A stretch of DNA of 64,000 nt, from the NCBI GenBank assembly GCA_029948255.1, contig JALIZF010000865.1, positions 1-64,000 of the forward strand. Direction: 5' to 3'. Both the position numbers and the translations under genes were made by a program. The stretch is from Telmatactis stephensoni (taxonomy: Eukaryota > Cnidaria > Anthozoa > Actiniaria > Isophelliidae). Positions 24,101 to 32,100 of this stretch are shown here, piece after piece. The notes below the pieces were generated by a model. The model saw nothing but the letters and a program-made list of their open reading frames with translations, had not been told where the DNA came from and did no database searches. Position 1 is the stretch's first letter. Every line of letters begins with the position of its first letter.

Positions 24101-27100
24101 AGTGCAATGAGTTCACTAATGGTACACGATGTGAACTAGACATCAATGAGTGTGATATGGACAGCAATATTTGCAATGAACAACGTGGTATCTGTCAAAA
24201 TAAGATGTACATAGGTTACAAGTGTTTCTGTGAAGATGGCTGGACAGGTAATGTGTTTTGTGAGTGATATTTCGATATTTTAAATATCTGGATGGTTACT
24301 TTGACTTTAATTTCTCTTTCGATTATAGGTAAAAACTGCCATAAAAACATCGATGATTGTGGTCATAATAGTCAACCATGTAGAAATGGTGCTATATGTA
24401 GAGATCTCATTGGTGATTACTACTGTCAGTGCACAACAGGATGGCAAGGAAAGAATTGTGACCAAGACATCAATGAGTGTACATTAGGGTATTGTCAAAA
24501 TGGAGCAACCTGTCACAATAGTGCTGGTTCTTATAACTGTACTTGTGTCCCTGGATATACAGACTACAATTGTTCAACTGACATTGACGAGTGTGCTGGC
24601 CAACCTTGTCAAAATGGTGCTACTTGTAATGATTATGTGAATTTCTACAAATGCAATTGTACTGTTGACTGGACAGGAATAAACTGTGATAGTTTTGTGA
24701 ATCCATGTAATGCAACTCCGTGTGTTAACAACGCAACGTGTGAAAGAATTACGTACAGCAAATACAAGTGTAACTGTACAGAAGGATATGGCATCATGAA
24801 CTGCTCGGGTTTGACCAAGTTCTGTCAACCAAACCCTTGTGAAAATAATGGATCGTGTGTTCCATTGGAAGATGACTTCAGCTGTAATTGTAAGGCTGGA
24901 TTCATTGGGAAAAAGTGTGCCGAGCTTGCTAACAAATGTGATTCGAATCCCTGTAAAAACAATGGAAAGTGTGAGCGAACGTCATCAGGGTACAAGTGTT
25001 CTTGTACGAAAGCCTATAGGGGACGTAACTGTGAAGACGCCATTGATTTCTGCAAAGAAAACGTCGAAAAGTGTCAAAATGATGGTAAATGTGTTTCTAT
25101 GACAGAACATGCTAACTATACATGTAACTGCACAGATGAATACACGGGAACCCTGTGTGAAATCGCCAAACGTGTAGAGACGCCACGTGGTAATAAGACC
25201 AACAACACTACAGGTTTGAATTAGTGTGTGTGTGTACATAGTAATTAATGGTCATTATATCAGGAGATCAGTAGACTCAAACGCGCGTCACGTGATGGGA
25301 CTGCTTCCCGACTGCCAGAAAGCCTTCCAAGCCGGTATGTTTAAAGTTTGCAAAATAGTTAAAGATTAGCGGATCAAATTTAGCAATCAAAGATTATCAT
25401 AAGGGCGCACGCGGAGTCATAACTATCTCCTTAATTGTCATAAACAATTTCTAGTTTCGAATTCCTTTTTCACCTTACTTTCTGTCTTGTTTCTTACAGA
25501 TGTTACAACAATAGCCATAACTGTTTCAATCATCGTTATTCTTGTGGCAATAATTATTGTGTTAGGGATAGTTATATACAGACAGCGCCGGAGAGAAGGT
25601 TACTACTTTATACAAAGCTTTTTTTTGGCTGTGGTACACTTTAAATTTCAGTTACTTTAATTGACTCTGTCGTTTTGTTTCCCTCTTTTCAGTATTGAAT
25701 TCACCTAACGACAGCAAACACGGACCTGCAGGGTGAGTACTCCTTTTTAACAGATGAAATTAATTATCTACTTATATATAGCGATTTCAAAAAAAGGTTG
25801 ACGGGGCGAACGGCGAATGGGTATCGGCGATTGGTGATTGCACGACCGAAAGGAACTGTGGTCAAGCTATTAGACCGCTATCCGGTGCGAAGATATGAAT
25901 CGCCTATCGACCACTTTGTCCAATAAGGTCTTTACTGCATGGTACCAGCATTGTTTGGGTATTTAATTAATGAAAACGAAGCAATTCTTGTTACCCCAAA
26001 TTTTCTTTTGGTCGTGCAATCACCAATCGCCGATTGCCATTCGCACCGTCAACCTGTTATGAAATAGCTACATATGTTAAAACCTCTGGCGTTCCACGGC
26101 ATGATAGACATTGAGAAGGCTTGTTTATCGTACTGACAGAAATATTCAGTTAATTAGGGTATTTTGATACTTAGAGCAGTTTTTATATGAGTGTGCATCA
26201 AACGGACCTCACGGTGCCGTGACTGTGTCAGTGCCGTGATGTCTGTAATAGAGTGGATTTCATAAGAGTGTGAAATTAAACGCCACCGCACGGTCATGGC
26301 ACGGTTATGATAGGATTTTGAATGCTTTCATAGACATCACCTCACTGACACGGTCACGGCACGGCCCGGTCCGTTGGCACACTCATACGAAATCTGCTCT
26401 AACATTCGAAATTCCTGCCGTAACCGTGCCGTGAACGTACGTTGCCGTTTTCACAGTCATACGAAATCTACTCTAAGGCATTTTCTGTTTTCTTTTTTCC
26501 TCCAGAAGCTCCATATTTACGTCCACCATCTCCTCCGGAAGAACTGAAGCAATTTCCAATGTAAAGACCCTAACATACGATGTAACTTTTCTTTCAGTTA
26601 ACGTTGCGCGCCCAACAGAATTTGCACCGTGTGTCCACCTATTATCTGGCATGCACACAGGGAGCCCGGCTTTTAAGAGTCATAAATAAAAGAATAAATC
26701 AATTAGTATTTTGGGTAACTTGAGAGCAGTTTGAAATTCAAATCTAACGTATCAGTGTAACGCACTCTCTTAGTAACTGTTACTAAGAGAGTGCGTTACA
26801 CTGATACGTTAGATTTGAATTTCAAACTGCTCTCAAGTTACCCCATGTAATCTCCTCTCAGGTTACTAGTATTTACGATTACCGGAAACTCGCTATTATT
26901 AGCGTCTCGTTTCAAATCTCAACACAGGAAACCCAAAATACTAATTGATTTATTCTTTTATTTATGACTCTTAAAAGCCCGGCTCCCTGTGGCATGCATG
27001 TGCATCTAGGAATGGTTGTCATCGGCGTACGATAAGCTACATTTGATATAAGGTTTTACTTTCCATATTTTACAGTCGTCTGCATAACGGTCCATAACAG

Positions 27101-28182
27101 AGAGCTTAAGCTTCATGTACACGCGTTACCGCAAACTACAGATAGAATTACGCGTGACTTCCTTGTCTTTTCGCGTCTGGCGTTACCGTTTTAACGTGAT
27201 GGTGAATCATTTCGCGTTTGACGTAAACGCGAAAGGTTTCGCTGACGTTTTAGTACCAAACGCTCAACGCTCAGTCGCATGATCCTCCGGCTTTGCCTTC
27301 TGCCGTTTTCTGTATTACGCGAGGCTTAGCCTGTCTATATAATAGACTGGTCAAGCATCACGCACACGGGAAACGGCACACAGCAGCTGACAGAAACACG
27401 TGACTTACGAATTTCGCGCTTGGCGTTGCACGTTTGGCACTCAAATAAAAATGACCCATCCTCGCGCTGCAACAGCACACTAACAACTATCGGGTGACGT
27501 CGACACTAATTGCGATATATTTGAAAACGTATGTTTTTTACTCCGTTTTCGCTCCATAGAAAAAAGAAAAACCTTGATAAAAAGATACGTTTCAAATTTA
27601 GACATAGCCTCAATTTCTTGCAATTAATTTGCACGTTCTTTGTTGTTTTATCAGGAAGCCTTGTCAATGGAAATTACAAACCCTAGATTAGAAGAAGACT
27701 CTCCTTATGAACCAGTCGAAGAAATTATGCTTACAAATCAACCACCTTATAGCTATGCCTATCCTGATGTTGCTCCAACTGGAAAACCAAAGACTGTTGG
27801 ACTTAATGGGCACGATGTTTGGCACTCATTTGATGCTGGCACACCCCTAGATCCACCCAACAACGACAACCAACACTTACAACATTTTGAATCTTCGTTT
27901 GAGGGCAGAACAATACTCAATCCAGCTAGCAGCGACCAGCTACCGAAAAGTCTTTTGACCGCAAACCATTCTACAAGTGGTGTTTACCAAGAACTTGACT
28001 GTCTGACTAGTTTGGATGTTAGAAACGATAACCATATTTATGAAGGGCTTAACCCCAGTAGTAGACAAAACCCCAGAAATGAACCTAACGCAGCTAATAT
28101 GCAATATCAGGCTTTAGGGCCCTCTACAAAGCATATCTATCAAGGTCTGCAGTTTGAGGAAAAACCTGAAGTGTTTGTTTAG
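12163..28182 (+). CDS. Gene A: LamG-EGF repeat type I membrane receptor with ITAM-like tail, 13 exons, 1341 aa
   Basis: Exons: 12163-12199, 13339-13950, 17844-18215, 18841-19143, 19850-20011, 22357-22603, 23384-23865, 24044-24247, 24329-25213, 25500-25598, 25693-25732, 26506-26560 and 27655-28182. The total is 4026 nt, an exact multiple of three. Exon 1 encodes a hydrophobic signal peptide ([12 protein letters not shown]). Exon 2 is one laminin-G domain. Exons 3-9 hold about 22 EGF repeats, many with the Ca-binding 'DINEC' or 'DIDEC' start. Exon 10 is a single TM helix with a basic stop-transfer (YRQRRRE). The last exon is a tyrosine-rich tail. Most borders are phase 1, as usual for shuffled EGF/LamG modules. 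The ectodomain resembles Notch, Crumbs or fibropellin chains, but no LNR or ankyrin repeats are present, so it is not Notch. A role in adhesion, signalling or phagocytosis is inferred. The donors after 25213 and 25598 (GTTTGA, GTTACT) are weak. Confidence 0.85.
13339..13950 (+). other. Gene A exon 2: laminin-G domain
   Basis: About 200 residues with the LamG pattern: a '[16 protein letters not shown]' strand, 'LTLKWKVNG', and the closing 'GFIGCIESG' that carries the late domain cysteine. The exon is phase 1 on both sides, so it is a removable module. The B copy (30481-31083) is about 95% identical by eye. Confidence 0.8.
14640..14875. mobile_element. Degenerate MITE rich in 'ttgcaac' motifs
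   Basis: Inverted pairs such as 'gcgttgcaagttgcagag' and 'ctctgcaacttgcaacgc', and 'caacaaattttctttgtt' facing its complement, show a folded element in gene A intron 2. A shorter copy is at 31451-31615 in gene B, so this element predates the A/B duplication. Confidence 0.55.
15197..15783. mobile_element. TIR element, 'aaggcggtgttacacgagac' family
   Basis: The ends are near-perfect inverted repeats of about 40 bp (15197-15236 and 15744-15783), built from 'ttacacgagacgattttt' and its complement. The core carries repeated 'gttacacgag' and 'atgttacacgtg' motifs and a second large hairpin at 15319-15454. It lies in gene A intron 2. Confidence 0.75.
15319..15454. repeat. Perfect inverted repeat, two 51-bp arms
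   Basis: Positions 15319-15369 and 15404-15454 are exact reverse complements (arms begin 'cagtcccagactctc'), with a 34-base loop. It is nested in the TIR element 15197-15783. Confidence 0.85.
16030..16412. mobile_element. Foldback MITE with ~170-bp arms
   Basis: The left arm runs from 'caatcagcgcctagtatttt' through 'gtaactaaaggtgtcaa' to 'aagcatactaatga'; the right arm is its imperfect reverse complement. It sits inside the split SINE. Confidence 0.75.
16939..17079. repeat. 141-bp near-perfect palindrome
   Basis: Arms of 69 bp (16939-17007 and 17011-17079) surround a TGC centre, with only two mismatches. The middle reads 'ccacgagggctgcgccctcgtgg'. It is at the right end of the block splitting the SINE at 15893-17213. 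Confidence 0.85.
17304..17381 (+). pseudogene. Partial duplicate of gene A exon 3 (exon relic or optional exon)
   Basis: This 78-bp piece nearly matches the start of exon 3 (17844 on). It has a usable acceptor (attgcag) and a GTAGGT donor and is phase 1 at both ends, so it could be spliced in without a frameshift. It would add an incomplete EGF with the wrong cysteine count, so a relic is more likely. It ends abruptly at 'ccttcagtagg', where the real exon continues. Confidence 0.6.
17665..17812 (-). mobile_element. Degenerate SINE1-related fragment
   Basis: Contains 'ctctttacccctctctccat' and 'tgctccatttttaaagc', the complements of the SINE 'gagagagggg' and 'aacggagca' region, so it lies in reverse orientation, just upstream of gene A exon 3. 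Confidence 0.55.
18433..18768. mobile_element. TIR element with internal 'ggtaccttttagg' repeats
   Basis: The ends are exact 18-bp inverted repeats, GGACGGGGATGCTCGTCG and its complement. Five copies of 'gtaccttttag' lie inside. It is in the intron between gene A exons 3 and 4, just before a C-run (18786-18808) near the next acceptor. Confidence 0.8.
19310..19548 (-). mobile_element. Diverged SINE1 copy, reverse orientation
   Basis: Read on the minus strand it starts 'ggagcaagtatagctcattt' and has 'ggttagtgcgg', a B-box-like 'gatcgagttcaattgcc', 'ttgtttcaacttctttcc' and 'aaaacggagcacagatgg', in the SINE1 order. It lies in gene A intron 4. Confidence 0.75.
20188..21144. mobile_element. ~0.96-kb TIR element, non-autonomous
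   Basis: Exact 23-bp inverted repeats at 20188-20210 ('ttatataatagaattttacg' plus agc) and 21122-21144 bound it. Gene B lacks this block at the equivalent place, so it probably inserted in A after the duplication. It contains no recognisable transposase. Confidence 0.7.
21147..21329. repeat. Foldback element, 'ggctaggctgtggtttatac' family
   Basis: Arms of about 75 bp, starting 'caaataaataaggctaggct', are near-perfect reverse complements. A relative is at 37664-37855 in the gene B insertion. It directly abuts the 20188-21144 element. Confidence 0.75.
21508..21759. mobile_element. MITE with 'aaggcccggacacacggt' ends
   Basis: The ends are inverted repeats (right end 'caccgtgtgtccgggccttt'). 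The core repeats 'tgttgcgcgc' and 'caccgtgtgtccacc' in both orientations. Fragments with the same 'caccgtgtgtccacct' motif occur near 26625 (A) and 38190 (B). Confidence 0.75.
22185..22215 (+). pseudogene. Relic of the start of gene A exon 6
   Basis: A 'ttttcag' acceptor plus about 25 bp matching the beginning of the exon at 22357, after which similarity stops. The relic ('ataccggatctgac') is closer to the B exon at 32598 ('ataccgcatctgac') than to its own neighbour in A ('atactggatcagac'). Confidence 0.65.
22674..22935 (+). mobile_element. Most complete SINE1 copy (tRNA-derived)
   Basis: About 262 bp: a tRNA-like head with A box 'cagttggttagtgcg' and B box 'tagttcgatcccc', then the 'catccttgtttcgacttctt' body, 'aaaacggagcactgatgg', and the 3' end 'cgaagtaaaataaattacct' followed by a 'cctttac' repeat. 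It lies in gene A intron 6 and serves as the reference for the other copies. Confidence 0.85.
23148..23238. mobile_element. Short palindromic MITE, 'ccagtggataa' type
   Basis: 'ccttatcccagtggataaa' faces 'ccactggataaggattta' across about 30 bp. It is in gene A intron 6; a remnant is at 33268-33300 in gene B. Confidence 0.5.
25500..25598 (+). other. Gene A exon 10: transmembrane segment
   Basis: Encodes about 23 hydrophobic residues (core '[20 protein letters not shown]') followed by RQRRRE, a classic single-pass helix with a cytosolic stop-transfer. It is phase 1 on both sides, so skipping it alone preserves frame. No equivalent is found in gene B. Confidence 0.85.
25786..26070. mobile_element. 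MITE with ~65-bp inverted repeats, gene A specific
   Basis: 'ttgacggggcgaacggcgaa' and 'atcggcgattggtgattgca' on the left are matched by their complements on the right up to 'tgaaatagctac'. It is absent from gene B. It lies between the juxtamembrane exon and exon 12. Confidence 0.7.
26172..26402. mobile_element. MITE with 'agagcagtttttatatgagt' ends
   Basis: The left end and the right end 'actcatacgaaatctgctct' are inverted repeats; the core is full of 'cacggtgccgtga'-like motifs. A sibling with clearer ends is at 57487-57647. Confidence 0.65.
26656..26990. mobile_element. TIR element with 8-bp target duplication GGCATGCA
   Basis: Ends '(c)acagggagcccggc' and 'ccgggctccctgt'-type inverted repeats extend about 55 bp. 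Flanks are GGCATGCA at 26648-26655 and 26991-26998. The empty site is visible in gene B near 38212. The 8-bp duplication fits hAT-like elements. It carries a perfect palindrome in its core. Confidence 0.8.
26713..26843. repeat. Perfect 131-bp palindrome
   Basis: Two 65-bp arms with a single-base centre. The left arm starts 'gggtaacttgagagcagttt' and its exact complement ends at 26843. It is nested in the 26656-26990 element. Confidence 0.88.
27655..28182 (+). other. Gene A last exon: cytoplasmic tail with four YxxL motifs
   Basis: Encodes 175 residues. YEPV lies near the start. YQEL (27985), YEGL (28039), YQAL (28105) and YQGL (28138) follow. The last two are spaced YxxL-x7-YxxL, which meets the ITAM consensus of 6-8 residues between the motifs. 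The copy in B (38757-39287) keeps all four motifs and the same spacing. Confidence 0.8.
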
Positions 28183-28238
28183 CAGAAGCCATAAAATTCG
28201 GTTAAAACGTAAATTGCAGATGTATTAGTAAAAGCCAC

Positions 28239-28244
28239 AATAAA
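28239..28244 (+). promoter_or_regulatory. Poly(A) signal of gene A
   Basis: AATAAA lies 57 bp after the gene A stop. The matching place in gene B (about 39360) reads AATATA, so the signal is altered there. Confidence 0.55.
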
Positions 28245-29116
28245 ATTTCCACTGAACTTTCATTCAGAATTTCAGCCAATTTGCACCCGTGATGTTGACT
28301 GCTGGAGGCGCACCAAGGGTTTTTTTTGTAATCCTAATATAATTTCCCAAGTCAAATCGTGGAAATAACGGAACTAATCAGATCCCAGCCATCAAACCAA
28401 TCATTCGAATTCCATGAATTAAATGAATAGAAATAATGAATGAAATAAACAAATTAAATTTTACGAATGGATTATCCCGATTATACATCATAATCATTAT
28501 TACTGGTCTAGATAGAGTAACGGTTTGAGGTAATGTCCGAACTGAAAGTATGAATTCGAATTAGGGCGGTGGATATTATCCCCCTCCCTGGCCTCACGGC
28601 CAAGACAAATGTTGTATGAGACACGCACTGAGATAGCGTGGATGGGGACGAAATCTTTTCCCTTTACGTAAGTCGGTTCGATGTCACAGCTTCTTTGTAT
28701 GTCTTTCGGGAGAATCTATTTTCCAATTGGTTATTTTTATCAAGTTCAAACCGTGCCAACGATTTGTGAAAGCAACTCTAAACCTCCGGTCCTACAACGC
28801 ACCCCGCGCGCCCAGTTTGGTCTATAATGAAGACATCAGTACATAACGTAGTCGGGCGATAATGGAAATTTACATCGAAGTGGCTGCGCGAAGACCCCCT
28901 ATCGTGAAGATGTGGTTGAATGCATCTTAATAGTGATTGAAGTCGCTTGGAGACCAATGTTATTTGGTAATTGTCATGCACTCTTGAGAATGCTTGTCTT
29001 AAAATAATTCGCAACTAACTTGCAGAAGTAAGGTTACTGTTGACATCAGAGATGCAAGCCTATCCATGAATATGCGGAAGGACTCGCAGTAATATTGATC
29101 TCTTAGGAATTCAAGC
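28245..29116. other. Gene A / gene B intergenic and B promoter region
   Basis: Nothing transposon-like is recognised before about 28780. From about 28830 to 29116 the sequence is a diverged copy of the DNA upstream of gene A (8990-9076 plus 11965-12162), including 'aagtcgcttggagacc' and 'ggaaggactcgca' before the ATG. This marks the left edge of the tandem duplication and the probable shared core promoter or 5' UTR. Confidence 0.6.
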
Positions 29117-32100
29117 ATGAATCTAGTGGCGCTGTCTGTAATCACTTTTCTAGGTAAGTACAGTAGTATTGTACTATTTCCGTCTAAGGCTTCGTTCTTG
29201 CTGAATGTCGTGTTTTAATTTGCCGTTCTCAGTTCATTTGCATTTTATTCGACCCATGATGTAACAACAGAACCAGCAGTTGATTACGAGCATCTAAAGG
29301 CTGCTCCACATCAAGCCAATCATATTAGATAGTGCAGTGATTCAAGTTGTCCCAAAGTTGTAATTATTTGTAATTAATGGAGTTCAGCGTCTGAACGGGG
29401 CCAACTTGGTATCAACGCTTGGGGTTTGAATGAGCGCTCTAACTCGGTTTTGTGGGTCTCAAAACGAATCATTAGCATAATTATTTGGATGTGAGCTTCT
29501 AAGCAACTGGTTTGCTTGGATGCCCACAAAAATTAAACGCCGATAATATCGATAGTAATAAAAACTAGAGCTATAATTATGCAACGCAATACTTCTAGCT
29601 CTTCTTGTCTTAATCAGTGAAGGCACTCTTGGATGGCATGGTTGGCCGAGTGGTGAGAGCGCCGGCCTTTCACCGCTGTAGTCAGGGCTCGAGTCCCGGT
29701 CGGTTCGGGCATCGGATCATATATATGTGAATTGAGTTTGTTCAATGTGTTCTCTACCATGCCACGAGGAGTTTCTCTCCGAGTTCTCCAGTTTTTCCTC
29801 CCTCAGCAAAAATCAACATGTGAGTTGAGCGATGTGTGCAAAATATTTAATGCAGAAGTAGTGAGTGTGAGTGCCAGCAGAAGAATAACCACTACATATA
29901 TGTGGAACTAAAGTAGAAGATCATTTATTTTTTTATTATTTGTTTACTATATAACTCTTGCTCACCCATTCATTGGTGCTGATTCATGCCGGAAATCGAA
30001 ATGCAGTCAAGCAACTGCCTGTTTTTTGTGGTTTTTGTTTGTTTGTTTGTTTGTGTGTTCATTCGTTCGTTCGTTTGTTTGTTTTCGTTTTTGCCGTGTA
30101 ACAGCGCCTTGGAAGTTTTGTATGGCGAGTATTGATCTTCAAACTCATGAAGTGTTACGCAAATCTTAGGTCCACACTAATTTTGGATAAATTTGGATAA
30201 AACCTATATCTTTTTTTTCAACTTCAGAAGTTTTAGCTATGCGCTTGTGCGTTGTCAATCGTTCTCCTGTCAAACGAATGAACGACGTCAACGTCAGAAA
30301 GAGGCGATGAAATCCTAGAACCCAGAACACTCCTCCGTTTTCCTTTTGTTCCTGAAGCTTTAATTACATTAAATGATAAAAGGGAAAAGTGATTCAACGC
30401 GCGCACCCCAAGCAATCAGAAAGCAAACGTTTGACATAAAAAAGATATGAGTGTAAAAATGTGAATGGATGCTCTTTCAGGGTGTATATTCTTTGACTCT
30501 TCTCATGCTGGAGACAAGTTCTTCTTCAATGAAACATCAATAATGCAAGTAACATCAGGAATCATTCCTCTCAAGAGTGGATTTGTATTTTTCTTCAGGA
30601 CATGTCATGGAGGGGTTTTATTGTACCAAGAAGGAACAAATAATGATTACATCTTAATGCAAGTCAGTCCAGGAACTGTCAATTATAATATCTCTGTAAA
30701 CCCTCCACATTTTACACCAAGTCATTTGACATTAAAATGGAAAGTGAATGGACTAGAAGGGTCAGTAAGTGTTGGTAAAGAACTGGATAAAAATCACGTT
30801 CACCAAGTAACTTTTAGTCCAGGAGATTCTAATACAAATGCAACATTAACAATAGAAAGTCCAACCAGATATTCTGTTGCAGTGCCTAAAACTGTCTTGG
30901 ACATTAAACAAAGTGGTCCTTTATTTGCTGGTGGAACTTTTAGTAATGCAAGTTTTGCACATGAAAAGGGATTTATTGGTTGTATTGAGAGTGGTTCAAA
31001 TATCCCTTTAAAAGCAGATGCGTACCGCGTCAATGTAGATCCTGGATGTGCATTAGATTCACAGCTAGGGTGTCCCCAGAAAGGTAAGCTAGTATACAGT
31101 CAATGGGCCCGTAAAGCAATTGTATTAGTTTGAATATTTTTTCTTGAGTCGAACATAAAGCTTGTCTCCCCAAAGCAAAGCAGACGGTGCACCATATACC
31201 CTTCTGTCCATCACCTCTTCCTCTTCAGAAGATTGTGCACAAACGAACTTCATTAGCTACACTTACTCAGTGCACACAGGAGATTTACATGCAGTACACG
31301 CCTTAAGGAGTTTGGGCAGAACATTCCATCTGATCATATACAGAACCGACTGACACGTTTCTCATCTCTTCCGAGATTCTAATTAATTTAAACCGAGATT
31401 TCTCAGTTCTGTCTGGTAACAACACGAAGTTGCAGTGTACTGTGATTTTAAGGTGCGGTAATAAGAGCAAGAAACTCGTGCAACATTTCGTGCAACCGTT
31501 ATTGTTGCGTTGCAAGTTGCAGAGCAAATGTTGCTCGTATTACCACCCCGCGCAACAAATTTTCTGTTGCACTAAGTAGAAGCACTGTCTACTTTTTGCT
31601 GCGCGCTGGTGGTAAAAACAAGCAGCATCCATTATATAAGCTCTATTTATGTTTTCCCCTGGCTATGCCACCAAAAACTATTAAGATGTGCTGCTGCTTT
31701 TCCTGAAGCTCGTTCAATGAGCAAGACATTAACTCAACACACCTATGTTTGGAGTGTTATGGCTGTGGGCGAAGGGACCCACAGCCGCTTTATTAAAACA
31801 TCTTAAAACATCCAACATAAAATACACCATGTTAAAATACGATATGAAGTGGATATATGCTGGCCCCATATTTGTTGCGCGCGGGTGGTAAAACGAGCAA
31901 CATCTATTATATAAGCTCTATTTAATTGATTATCATGTCTCTACAGGGACCTGTAATGATTTAGTGAATGACTATAACTGTACATGTCTTACTGGTTTCA
32001 ATGGGACAAGATGTGAGAACAACATTGATGACTGTGTCAATCACAATTGTACTCAAAACCAACAATGTGTTGATCAAGTAAATGGTTTCATATGTCAGTG

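Noticed and set aside
12163..28182. Calling gene A a Notch receptor
   Set aside because: No LNR repeats, ankyrin repeats or PEST tail are present, and a LamG domain leads the ectodomain.
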